Assembly: GCF_036850765.1 (NCBI RefSeq) | Contig: NC_089493.1 | Location: forward strand, 263,240,534 to 263,304,533 | Length of the DNA stretch: 64,000 nt | Source of the DNA: Saccopteryx bilineata | Lineage: Eukaryota > Chordata > Mammalia > Chiroptera > Emballonuridae | Direction of reading: 5' to 3' | Shown: in pieces, positions 32,601 through 45,800 of the stretch | Numbering within the stretch: position 1 is the first letter of the stretch | Layout of the letters: the number at the start of each line of letters is the position of its first letter | Position numbers and translations under genes: made by a program | The notes under the pieces: generated by a model | What the model was told of the DNA's origin: nothing | The model's database searches: none | What the model saw: the letters and a program-made list of their open reading frames with translations, nothing else

Positions 32601-35600
32601 ACATACCCTTACATATGATCCAGCAATCAAGCTCCTTGGTATTTACTCAAAGGAGTTGAAAACTTAATTTCCCACAAAAACCTAAACATAGATGTTTATA
32701 GCAACTTTATTGATAATTGCCCAAACTTGAAAGTAACCAAGATGTCCTTCAGTAGGTCAATGGGTAAATAAACTGTGGTACATCCATAAAATGGAACAGT
32801 ATGGAACAGGAAAACAAAGAAAAGAAAGAGAAATAAACAATCAAGCCATGAAGACATGGAGGAACCTTAAATGTATAATTCTAAATTAAAGAAGCTAGTC
32901 TGAAAAGTCTACATACTGCATAATTCCAACTATATGACATTCTGGAGAAGGAAAAACTATGGAGACAATAAAAATGCCAGTGGTTGTCAAAGGTTGAGGG
33001 GTACCAGGGCGAGAGAGGTGAATAGGTGGAGCACACAGGATTTTTAGGGCAGTGAAAATACTCTGAATGATACTGTAATGATGGATATATGTCATTGATA
33101 CATTTGTCCAAACCCACAGAATGTAAAACACCAAGAGCGAACCTTAATATAAATTTCAGACTTCAGGTGATTATGATGTGTCAACATAGGTTCATTTATT
33201 ATAACAATTGTACCACTCTGGTGGGGAATAATGGGGTGGCTATGAATGTTTGGGGAAGGGGGTGTATGGGAATTCTCTGCACCTGCTTCTCACTTTTTCT
33301 ATGAACATAACACTACTCTAAAAATCTCTTTCAATATGAAAAACAAATCTATATTTCATGTGCCTGAAAAGAGACTAAGGAAACAAGTGAATGAATATCC
33401 TAAGTGTCTGCATAGTAGAAAGGGAGAATAAAGAGAAGCAACCTGGCATTCTCTGAAATTGTTCCAGTAAGAACTAAAGAACTACAGTAGAAATTGAAAT
33501 GAAAATCAAGAAATAAGTTCCTGAAGATGTGATATAGAGAGAATTACCTAGGAAAGAGGAGACCAGTCAGGTAAGACCAGTCAGGGATACCCTGAGGCAG
33601 AGACAAGACAGTTCTTTAATAAATGTAAACCCATGCCAACCAGATGTCGTAGAGTAATCTCCTAAAAGGAGCCCCAAAGAACAATCTTACTTTTTTATCT
33701 TCCTCCACCTCCTCCAAGTCTGACTTTTCCTCTTCTTTCCCCGAGAAGGAATCTGGGCTCTTAGCCCCAGAAATCATTAAGTCTAGAACAGGAATAGGAA
33801 GGAAAAGCTAAACCATTTATTCAATAAAATAGGTGATGAGTTAATAGAGCTGATCCCAGAGAATCATTCTTCTAACTCTACCCTTCATGTCTGAGCAGTA
33901 TTTTCTCTATAAAACATGATCCTAGATCATGGGGCAACTCTTTTCAAAGTCCCATCACTATTCAATGTGTACCCTCCCTTCCTGCCCTCTTTTTCCCTCC
34001 ATTCCTCTCTTCACTCATCTATCTATCTATCCATCCCCAACTTTTCTCTCGATTCCTCTCTCCATTTATCTTTCCTTCTATCCATCTCTGACACTGGGCC
34101 AATGGTATTCATGGAAAGCCTTCTAATATAAAATCCAGAACTAGGTTGATGACATCAGATATAAAATAAAGCTTCAATTGCTGCCCTCATGAAGAAATTC
34201 CCTACTCTACTCTTTTTTTTTCCTCCTCTCCCTCTTTACTCCTCCTCCTCCTCCTCCAAATCTTACCTTTTCCTTCCCTACTATTGTCAGATCCATTGTA
34301 TCGGCTCCAGAAACCAAACAAGTTAACTCGCTCCTGAGGAAAACAAGAAACAGAAGCATCATCTACCACTCTCCCAGGGGCTATTTCAGCCTTCAGTCCT
34401 CAAGATTTTAGTTATAAAATTTGTATTCATATTCCATATCACTTTCACTTGAAATTTCACATTAAATTTATTTAGATTTTTATGGAGATTAACTATTATA
34501 ATATATCATAGTATTATAGTAAAATAATATATAATCATATACTATTATATAATATTATCATCTCTTTTTTAGTTTATAATTCAGTAAACAACTGGAAAAT
34601 AAAAATTCAGTTTGTCATTCTCCATTCCATCCCCAAACGTAGAATTTGAGGATAAAAACTGACTCCTCATAGAAGAGAAGATAGCCTGATCTGAAGTGGC
34701 ACAGTGGGTGAAGTATTGACCTGAAACACTGAAGTTGCAGGTTCAAAACCCCAGGCTTGCCCGGTCAAGGCACATATGGCCGTTGATGCTTCCTGCTCCT
34801 TACCCCGCCCTTCTCTCTAAAATGAATAAATAAGATCTAAAGATAAATAAATAAAAAGAAGAGAAGGTAGGGTACATACATCTAAGACTTGAAGTTAAAA
34901 TAGGGAGGGTGGAGGTCCCCTACCATAAACTGTCTCTGTTTGAGCTTAAAGAAGATCTCATTTGTCCAAGGGTACAGAAAAGAATGGATGAGTTAAGAAA
35001 TCAAGGTTATTTGGCCTGGGAAGAAAGGACTATATAGTTCTAAGACTAAGACTGTGTAATGGAGAAGGACAAACCGGTTCTCTGCAATAGAGAATGGATG
35101 GTTTACTTTAGGTCTCAAGTCCCAAAGAGGAGCTGGTATGTAGTCTGAACACTATCCCACCTGAATACTGATCTGTTCTGCCTCTTGAGCCATTATCATG
35201 GCTGCCCCCAGTTTCTGGCTGCAGTCCTTGTTCCTGCACTTTTTCTAAAATGGAGGAAGATTAGAGTCATGATATATATTAGAGAAGTGACCCCAACATA
35301 CAGCTATTCACCAGACATTATCTTTATGCTTATTTTTGGTTCTTGGTATTGACATAATACTTTTATTAATCTTTTGAGCTCAGAAACACAATTGCCTCTT
35401 AGCCCCCAACAAAAAAAACCTCACTAATTCCTAGCAATATTTTCAACCAATATTTTGGTGTCCTCTCCAAAGTAAATCCCATGGAAATTTGAAGACAAGA
35501 TATAGGAGTTCAGGTGATTACATTTTAAGCTTCTCACAAGTTCCTTTAGATCCAGCTGCTTGATTTAATACTCACTACCTGATTTTCTAAGGCCTCTGAG

Positions 35601-38600
35601 CTGCTGTACCTCTGCTCATTTGTAAGGCTGGTCAAACCCAAAGCAATTATAGGAGGAAAATATTTATCTAACTCAGTGATTCTCAATCAGGGGAGGTTTT
35701 ACCCCCCCAGAAAACATTTAGCAACGTCTAGAGACAACTTTTTGGTTGTCACAACCAAGCGTTAAGAGTTGCTACTTGCTAGATGCCAGTAGGGCCCAGG
35801 GATACTATTAATTATCCTACAATGCCTGACAAGTGGTGGCACAGTGGATAGACACTGAGGTCCCCAACTTAAAACCTCAAGGTTGCCAGCTTGCATGCGG
35901 GCTCATCCTGCTTGAGCACAGGTTTGCCAGCTTGACTGCAGGGTCATCAAAAAGCATGGGATCATCAAAAGGATCCCATGGTCATTGGCTTGAGCCCAAA
36001 AGGTCGCCAGCTTTAAAGCCCAAAGTCACTGGCTTGAGCAAGGCATCACTGACTCAACTTGAGTCCCCTGGGTCAAAGCACATATGAAAGAAAACTAGAT
36101 AGAAGGTGACGGAGGACAATCTGACTTTGGGTGATGGGTATGCAACAGAATTGAATGACAAGATAACCTGGACATGTTTTCTTTGAATATATGTACCCTG
36201 ATTTATTGATGTCACCCCATTAAATTTAATAAAAATTTATTTATTTTAAAAAAAGCACATATGAGAAGCAATCAATGAACAACTAAAGTGATGCAACTAC
36301 AAATTGTTATTTTTCATCTCTCTTCCTTTCTCTCCATCTCTGTCTCTGTCTCACTCTTTTTTTTTTTTTCAGAGACAGAGAGAGAGTCAGAGAGAGGGAT
36401 AGACAGGGACAAACAGACAGACAGGAACGGAGAAATGAGAAGCATCAATCATTAGTTTTTCGTTGTGCATTGCGACACCTTAGTTGTTCATTGATTGCTT
36501 TCTCATATGTGCCTTGACTGCGGGCCTCCAGCAGACCAAGTAACCCCTTGCTCGAGCCAGCGACCTTGGGTCCAAGCTGGTGAGCTTTTGCTCAAACCAG
36601 ATGAGCCCGCGCTCAAGCTGGTGACCTAAGGGTCTCGAACCTGGATCCTCATCATCCCAGTCCAATGCTCTATCTACTGCACCACCACCCGGTCAGGCTC
36701 TGTCTCACTCTTTTGCCAAAAAAAAAAAAAAATCCTACAACACACAGAATAGCACTCCACAACAATTAATTATCTGGCTTAAAGTGTCAATAATATCCAG
36801 ACTGAAAAATCCTGAGTTAATCTGTGCCCACATTTCTGCCACATCTGCTTTGGCTAAACTATAGAAAACCAGAGTCTTCAGGAAGGCCTCTCATTGGAAG
36901 GCATGGAAGGAAACTAAGAAAAATCATTATCCTGTTACAATCCTGGTAGAAAGAAGAGTCCCTCATGAAGTACCTCACCCTCACACACTTGGTCAGATAT
37001 GGGACTTTCTCCTGACACAGCTTCCACTGGGAGAAAATCATGTTTGACTCAGGGAAGATTTAGTTTTCCAGTTTCCTGTATCACGACTGACCCCCAAGGG
37101 TTGCTCACCACTCCAGCTAACTCCAGAGACAGCTCCTGGAAGTTCTTTAGCATGTTGACTGGGATCCAAGCACGAGAGACTGTATCTCCAAAAAATGTCA
37201 CATGGTACTTAGACTGAAATAAAAGATGGTTATGTTATAGCCTCTTCTCTTTCTCTTTGCTTTGGCCCTCTAGCCAGAAAAGGCAGGGAAAGAACTGAGA
37301 ATCACAAGAAAGAAGTGTGGGGCCCTGGCCGGTTGGCTCAGTGGTAGAGCATCAGCCTGGCGTGCAGGAGTCCCGGGTTTGATTCCCGGCCAGGGCACAC
37401 AGGAGAAGTGCCCATCTGTTTCTCCACCCCTCCCCCTCTCCTTCCTCTCTGTCTCTTTCTTCCCCTCCCGCAGCTGAGGCTCCATTGGAGCAAAGTTGGC
37501 CCTGGCGCTGAGGATGGCTCCATGGCCTCTGCCTCAGGTGCTAGAATGGCTCTGGTTGCAGCACAGCAACGCCCCAGATGGGCAGAGTGTCGCCCCCTGG
37601 TGGGCATGCTGGGTGAATCCCGCTCGGGCGCATGCGGGAGTCTGTCTGACTGCCTCCCCATTTCCAGCTTCGGAAAAATACAAAAAAAAAAAAGGAAAGA
37701 AAGAAAGAAAGAAGTGTGGGCCTGTCTGCTCCCTTAAACCTGACTCACCTAATTCCATTGTTCTTTCATCCTGACCTCAGGAATCCTAACCAAAGCATAT
37801 TTACCAAAACCATAGGCCCTGGCCGGTTGGCTCAGTGGTAGAGCGTCGGCCTGGCATGCAGAAGTCCCGGGTTCGATTCCCAGCCAGGGCACACAGGAGA
37901 GGCGCTCATCTGCTTCTCCACCCCTCCCCCTCTCCTTCCTCTCTGTCTCTCTCTTCCCCTCCCGCAGCTGAGGCTCCATTGGAGCAAAGATGGCCCGGAC
38001 GCTGGGGATGGCTCCTTGGCCTCTGCCCCAGGCGCTGGAGTGGCTCTGGTCGCAACAGAGCGATGCCCCAGAGAGGCAGAGCATCGCCCCCTGGTGGGCA
38101 GAGTGTTGCCCCCTGGTGGGCGTGCCGGGTGGATCCCGGTCCGGCGCATGCAGGAGTCTGACTGTCTCTCCCAGTTTCTAGCTTCAGAAAAATACAAAAA
38201 AAAAAAAGAATTTTAAAACCATAAATGTCCTAGTAAGAAATATTTAATCAGACACATGTCTGTTTTTTATATGCATTTATTTCTGTTTGTCACTCTAGCT
38301 AAGTGTCTGTTTCTGTTCATGTCTGCTGGCTCTATGTTTCTAACTCTGCACATCTGTTAGGATGAATGTAATCATTACTTTGGCCTGACCACCTACCCAA
38401 ATCAGGATACTCACTGGCATGGAATCAAGATGAGAAGCAAAAAGAAAATATTCCCCCAGGTCAGGATCAGATTCTACCATGCCTGGCCACCTGGAGAAGA
38501 TAGATGGGTGTAAGGGATAGAAGAGAAGGAGCTGGATGAACAGAACACAAACTCATCTATATACCTGCAGAAAGGGACAATATGTTTTGTAAACAAAGCA

Positions 38601-41600
38601 TCCCAAAGATAGACCTTTCTGTCAATTCCTCCTAGTGGCCACTGCCAAATAACTGAACTGACTTCCATAAATGTACAAAGAAGCTCAGGATCTTCCTTGT
38701 AAAAGTATCTTATCCTTAGGCCTTCTGGTAACTCTGAGAACAAATTCTTCTGACTAGGGACATCTCCAAAGAAGAAATTACCCATGCTACCATCCCTGTT
38801 CTTTCTTTGTCCATAATATCTCTCAATGTTTTAAAAATGCCGTAAAGCCACCCTCCTCTTTCTACCCACTCAGGGTAGAATTGTCAGACCCTTTTTTCCA
38901 GGCAGATACTACTTCCACTGTGAAACTCTAGAAAACAAACTCTTTCAAAGCCTCCAAGCTTGGTACTCTATCTTTTCCCTCACCCCATGCTCTTTCTAAG
39001 GCAGGTACCATTTCCATTGTAAATGCTTTCCATTTCCTTCCCTCTCTACTTGAATCTACCACTCCCAAGTTCATAAAGGATGTTCTGAGTATGCCATGGT
39101 GCCCTACCAGGGGTAACCATATTGCTTGGCCCAGATGATGGATCCTGGGATGTAAGAGGCATAGGCCACATCACTCTCACGCCCTACCCAGGTCTCCTCA
39201 GGGATATCACAGCGATTGTACTCCAAGTCTGCCAAAGAAAGAGAAGAAATGAAGGGAAGACAAGAGCATGGATGAGGGCAGGAGGTAGGACAAGAAGAAA
39301 CTGGTATCGGCAGCAGGTGGGATCAAAAGGGCACCTGGAATATGAGCATGGAGGAAGAACCTTTAAAGACCCATGGAGGAAATGCAGTCTAGAGCCAGGA
39401 GAAGTAGGAGTGCTGCCTCTTTGAAAGAGATTCCATACTTCTCCAATACCTACACTGTCTGATCCTGCTTTCATCTATGTAACACCACGGCGGTAATTTC
39501 CCTGAAATTCTGTTTTCTCATCTATATAATAATTGGGTTGAACTAAAGCATCATAATTTCTTTTAAGTATTATAGTTTCAAACATTCTAGAATTCTAAGT
39601 CGCTGGATCGCTTTCACCTGCTATTTCCCATATATCCCATTTCCCTTCCTACCCACCAGTCCAGCCCCAATAATTTAATCAGGATTGACAGAATCATACC
39701 AATGATGAAAAAGATGGAATTTGCTCAAAATATATATTTAGATTCCATGCCCTCCCCACAACATAACTGTTCTGGCTGTCTTCTCATTATGCCACATTCA
39801 TCTTGATATGACAGGAAGATCCTTTTCTCTCTCTCAAACACTATAAGGACCCCTAGAATTGAAACTACACCTACAACATAATTAATCTAAAGAATATATG
39901 TAGGGAGAGAAAGGGAAGAACAATAAAAATTTAAAAAAATAAAACAAAACAGTTCCACTCCATTCTACCTGTATTCTGGTCACAGGACCAATTATCTGGA
40001 AGGACTGAGGGGTCAATGTTCCCACGTAGCCGCCTCCATTTCTCACAGTTTGGAGAGGAACACTGGACCCAGACTAGACACTGACCTGTGATAAAGGAAA
40101 AAAAAATGAAAAGACTCAAAAATATGCTCTTGGCCCTGGCCGGTTGGCTCAACGGTAGAACACCAGCCTGGCATATGGAAGACCCAGGTTCGATTCCCGG
40201 CCAGGGCACACAGGAGAAGCGCCCATCTGCTTCTCCACCCTTCCCCCTCTCCTTTTTCTGTGTCTCTCTCTTCCCCTCTCACAGCCAAGGCTCCATTGGA
40301 GCAAAGTTGGCCTGGGCGCTGAGGATGGCTCCATGGCCTCTGCCTCAAGCACTATGACTCTGATTGCAACCAAGCAATGGCCCAGTTGGGCACAACATCG
40401 CCCCCTAGTGGGCATTCCGGGTGGAACCTGGTCAGGCGTCTGCAGGAGTCTGTCTCCCTCCCTGCTTCTCACTTAAGAGGGAAAATATATATATGCTGTT
40501 CCTTCTTCAATCCAAGTAAAATCAATATACTCCCCACCAGAATCAGCCTTAGTGATCACCTAGTCCAATCCCTGACTTATAAATGGAAAAACAAAGGCTC
40601 AGAGAAGATAACTGACTAGCTGAAGATCTGTCTAAATTTGTGGCAGAGCTGAATTTACAGCCCAGGTCTCACATTTCAATCTTTTACTATATCACGCTAT
40701 CATCTCTCTTCCACCCAGGGCAGAAAGGAGTGTTCCCTGTATTGACAGTTCTTAAAAACGTTGGTTTCCATCCTCCTGGCTAGTGCCTTGTTCTCTGCTG
40801 GCAGAGAACTTTTCAGTACTGAAAAGTTCTTTTGAAGGGTTACCCAACATCTTTTATATACAATATCCAAAGTTCCTACTTAAATCTCAATTGATTTACC
40901 TGGCATCAAATCACCAAGTTGCAGCCTTTGAGACCAACAGCCCTGAGTTCACCCCCCTCCAAAAGGCACAGGTTTCTCAATTAACTACTTCAGGCCCTGC
41001 TAAAAGGCAAAGCATTCCTTTTAACCATTATCTTCCAAACCCTCATCCCTCATCTTTCTTTATATCTACATTTTCTAAGTTGATCCCATGCTCCAAACAT
41101 CTCCTCTTTCTCTCTCAAATCCTTCTACTGTGTTCTCTGGAATTCCAGACAAGAGCAACAAAAGTCCATATAGTCTCAACCTCTTCCCTGAGCCTCTATC
41201 CTTTTTGTTTGTTTGTTCGTTTGGTTGGTTGGTTGGTTGGTTGGTTGTTTTATTGATTTTTTTAGAGAGAAACATCAATTTGTTTTCCCACTTATTTATG
41301 CATTCATTGGTTGACTCTTGTTATGTGCCCTGACTGGGGATCAAACCTGCAACCTTGGCATATCAGGACAATGCTCTAACCAATTGAGCTACCCAGCCAG
41401 GACCCTCTATCTCTTTTTTGAAACCTGGTGAAGCAGTGCCTCTATCCACCCCATCCCACCCACAACCCTCTATATAGAGTTAGTTCCTTTTCATACATCT
41501 CATGTCTCTCAGGCCAGAAAATGGGGTCAGCATAGTCCTTAGTCCCCATTGCCATTTCCAGACCATTACTATCTTCCTTCTTATAAAAACCCTTCCTCCC

Positions 41601-42809
41601 TTGAGGTTCATGCCATGAAACTACATCTCCCTCTCATCTCCCTTGAAAAGATGCTGACATCTGGTTCGGCCTTCTCCTCTCTACCTCCTGCCCTCATTAC
41701 AGATGACCACTATTTCCACAGGGGTAACTCACAAAGCACCCCATTCTCTGAGTTCCTTGACCTTTTCCTCTATGACACCTCAGTAACCCATTTCACTTCA
41801 GTAACCCATCCTACCCTTGCATGCCCCACACAGTCATCTGCAGGGGCCACATACTCCCTTGAACCACTTACCCAAACATCTCTCTCTGATAAAAATTCCC
41901 CATCCTTCCACTTCACTTGCTCAAAGACCCCTACAGCAATATTCCCTTTATTTAGATCACTGATCCACTGGCCCCTAACTTCTCCTCAATCCAGTAGCAA
42001 CCTCTTTTCTTTACTCTGCACTTACTCAGGTTTGATTCCTTAGATTTTCTTACAGACATCTTCAACTCCCTTTTCCTGTCCTTCTGCCTACCCAGTTGAT
42101 CAAATACAACCCTGAATAAACCCAATCTACCTTTTCTGTGCCTATATTCATTAAATTGAGTGTTCCTAGAGAAAAATCACATAACCCAGCACATAAGTGC
42201 ACTATATATTCACAATATATTTCCCTAGTAAATTCACTCTCCCACTGTCAAATTTTGTCTTAAGTGCCTGAACATAAGAAATGCTTTCCATTCCACAGAA
42301 ATCATCCTTCAGAAAAGCATATTATGATCACTTTCTCAGTTACTTAATTGTAAAGAACAAAGTACTGGTTGGGAATGATGTATTATTATTCTAAAAAGAC
42401 AGTTGCTGCCCTGGCCAGTTGGTTCAGTGGATAGAGCGTCAGCCCAGTATGTGGATGTCCCTGGTTCCATTCCTGGTCAGGGCACACACAACAAGGGACT
42501 ACCTGCTTCTCTTCCCTCCCTCTCCCCCTTTTCTCTCTCTTTCCATCTTTCAGCTAGTAGTTTGATTGGTTCGAGCGTTGGCCCCAGGTACTGAGGATAG
42601 CTTGGTTGGTCTGAGCATCGGCCTCAGGCATTAAGGATGGCTTGGTTGATTTCAGCATCAGCCCCAGACAAGGGTTGTCAGGTGGACAGGGCACATATGA
42701 GAAGCAATCAATGAATACCTAAAGTGATGAAGCTTCAAAGTTGGTGCTTCTCGTTTCTCTTTGCCTGCCTGCCTGTCTCTTTCTGTCTCTCCTCTCTCTC
42801 TTACTAAAA

Positions 42810-42848
<39 letters not shown>

Positions 42849-45800
42849 ATAGAATAAATAAGTCTATATCCATCCTCATCTTCCTTCCATCGTAATTTCA
42901 AAAGCTAGCTGTCCTTTCCAACAAAGAATAAATGCTCTGGTTCTCTCCTCATTCCCTTCAATCTCTCTCTATATTTAAACAATTTTCCCTAAATATGTAA
43001 ATATACTGAGAATACACAGGTCAAGTCTATTTCTTTTAAAAGAAAGTTAAAAAAAGAAAAACTTTCCCTCAACTCTATACCCACTCTTCCCTTTATTTAA
43101 GCATTTTATCCCTCCCAGTTTCACATCTAAGCTAATTGAAAAAGTATTCTTCAACCAACTATAACCTGCCATTCAACCTTATGAACCTATATGATTGCTC
43201 TAATCAAGACCCTAATTACTTCCTAATTGTGATATCTGTTAAGCATTTTCAAATCTTTATTCTCTTTGATGTCTATGTAGTAGCATTTGACAAGGCTAAA
43301 TACTCCCTTTCTTGAAATGCTCTTCTCCCCTAGCATTTGTGATAACAACTCTCCTAGTTTTTCTTCTATCTTTCTATTTTTCCCTTAGTTCTTAGTTTTT
43401 ACCCGGGGCAGTTCTTCTTCTGCTCAATACTAAACATTATGTCCTCCCAGGGTTTTTTATTCAGTGTTCTTCTCTTTTCACTCCCCACCTTCTTCTTGGA
43501 AAAAAACTTTCTCCATTCCTACTGATGTAGATGACTCCCAAATTTCTATCTCTAACTCAGACCTCTCTCGAGCCTCATCAAAGACCTCTTCACTTGTCCA
43601 AAGCTGAATTCATTATCTTAAACTTGCTCTTTCTTCTATATTCTACATTTTAGATCATAATTCTTTTAGTCACTCAGTAGCACATGCCAGGAAACCGGAT
43701 CATCCTCAAGGCTGAGGCTCACTCCTCTTTAGCTCTCATATCCAACTGGCAACCAGATCATATTGATCCTGCCTTCTAAAGATCTCAAATTTATCTCTTT
43801 CTCTTCACTGCTATTGTCTATGTTCCTTGCTGTGTCATTATTTCTGAGTCTAGTCTGGTTCCTGGGAATTCATCTTCCATGCTAGTGCCAAAATGGGCTT
43901 TCTGTTTTTTATTTTAGGTGAGAGGAGGGGAGATAGTGAAGCACACTCCCGCCTGCACCCCGTCTAGGATCCATCCATCAACCCCATCTTGGGATGATGA
44001 TCAAGTAGCACTGAGCTATTTTTTTTCTTCTTTTTCCAAGTGAAAGGAGGGGAAATAGAGAGACAGACTTCTGCATGTGCTCCAACTGGAATCCACCTGG
44101 CAAACACCTGTCTGGGGCTGATGCTCGAACCATCTGGGGCTCATGCTCACAACAGAGCTATTTTTAGTGTCTGAGGTGATGGCTCCACAGAGCCATCCTC
44201 AGCACCTGGCCAATGCACTCAAATCAATTGAGCCACTGGCTGTGGGAGGGGAAGAGGGAAAAAAGGGGAAAAGGGAGGAGGGGAGAAGCAGATGGTTGCT
44301 TCTCTTGTGTGCCCTGACCGGAAATCCAACCCGGGATGTCCATAAGCCAGGGCGATACTCTATCCACTGAACCACTGACCAGGGTCCCAAAGTGAACTTT
44401 CTAAAATGCAAATTTTATCAAGTTTTCCATACTTAATGCCAATGGTTTCTCTTTACCCGTAAAATAAAATCCAAATTCCTTTGCTTCACACGATAAGGCC
44501 CTTTATGATCGGGTCCTTGCATGCCTCTAGACTTATTCCCCTGCAACCTCCTATCCCACAATAATTATCACTTTGATCCACCCCATTTTCACCTTGGTTC
44601 ATCTGACTAAATTATACTTCAAGATCTGTCTTAAGCAATACCTTTCTTAGAAATTTTCCAAGTCTACTCTCAACTTGTAGCTTTGTCTGACTTCCTTAGA
44701 AGTCTGTTTCAAACCCTGGCCAGTTTAATCAGTGGTAGAAGTGTCAGCAGTGTGTGGATGTCCCAGGTTCGATTTCTGGTTAGGGCACACAGGAGAAGCA
44801 CCCATCTGTTTCTGCACCCTTACCCTTCTCATTTCTCTCTCTCTTTTTCCCTCCCTCTCTCTCTTCCCCTCCAGCAGTCATGGCTCGATTGGAGCAAGCT
44901 GGCCCCGGGCACTGAGGATGGCTTCATGGTCTCTGCCTCATGCATTAAGAAGAGCTTGGTTGCTGAGCAACAGAGTAACACCCCAGATTGGCAGAGTATT
45001 TCCCCCTAGTGGGCTTGCCAGGTGGATCCCAGTCGGGGCACATGTGGGGGTCTGTCTCTCTGCCTCTCTGCCTCTCCTCCTCTCATTGAATAAAAAAAAA
45101 AGAAGTCTGTTTCCTTTGTGGCAGGCTTATATTCATTTCCTCTGCACTTACCCACACCTCCTAAAATGCCTGGTGTATAGTAGGTACCCAAAAACTATGG
45201 ATTATATGAAGGATTAATTGAATGAATTAAACCTTTCTCTCTTCCTCAGCAGCATATCCTCTACCAAGCAGCTGTAAGAAATTAATTATAATATTTGCAG
45301 AATTCCTTCCAACATTCTAACCCTTGCCTCTCTGCTCCACCTCCAGTTTTCATTCCCAAGTAGTTTTTCCAAACAACGGCTGAACTTACCAAAACCACTT
45401 TCCTCTCCTTTCTGTTGGTCCCTGATCTGAGAATGATCCTGAACCATTTTATTCAGTTGGTCTTTTTGTATATGCTCATGTCCACTTTGGGCTTTCTTCA
45501 TTTTCTCATCTTCTGGCAAGATAAAACATTGTAGGGTAGGAAGATGAGAAAGAGATTCTTTGTAGATAGTAGAGCAGGAATAAGAAGAAGAAGAGAATCA
45601 TAGCCTGCCCACTGTCCCATTCCCTAATTTCATGGATTAAGTACTTGAGTCAGAGATCAAAGTATATGTGACTATACTTACGAGCTTCTTTATTTCTTTT
45701 GCTTAAGGAGAGTTTACTGAATTTCTTCTCAGGGGGTGCAGGATCTCGCTTGCCTGGCTTAGATGACTTTATCTCAGGGAATATTCCATCCTCCTGAGAA

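Larger units (their letters stand above)
35672..36830 (+). mobile_element. MER20 element split by nested insertions
   Basis: The left part (35672-35822) reads cagtgattctcaatcagggg, gcaacgtctagagacaactt and ttggttgtcacaacc. The right part (36733-36820) reads cctacaacacacagaatagc, ccacaacaattaattatctg and gaaaaatcctgag. Between them are a type A SINE, a LINE-1 3' end and an antisense type A SINE. The MER20 text atcctacaat / atcctacaac at the split marks the SINE target duplication. Confidence 0.8.
40780..44700 (+). mobile_element. Long L2 LINE remnant with nested SINEs
   Basis: Sense-strand L2 phrases recur over nearly 4 kb: 41088-41160 (tctcaaatccttctactgtg), 41549-42043 (a broken but long frame), gatgactcccaaatttctat (43529), aagctgaattcattatctta (43602), aaaataaaatccaaattcct and ataaggccctttatgatcgg (44460-44510). 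It fills most of the 5.3-kb ZCWPW1 intron between exons 6 and 7, antisense to the gene. SINEs at 41250, 42407, 43912 and 44713 are inserted in it. Confidence 0.6.

Noticed and set aside
5099..38216. Many open frames over type B SINEs, such as 15493-15891 minus and 37832-38197 minus, giving similar peptides
   Set aside because: They are translations of the tRNA-like head and CT-rich SINE body on either strand. The similarity reflects repeat copies, not a gene family.
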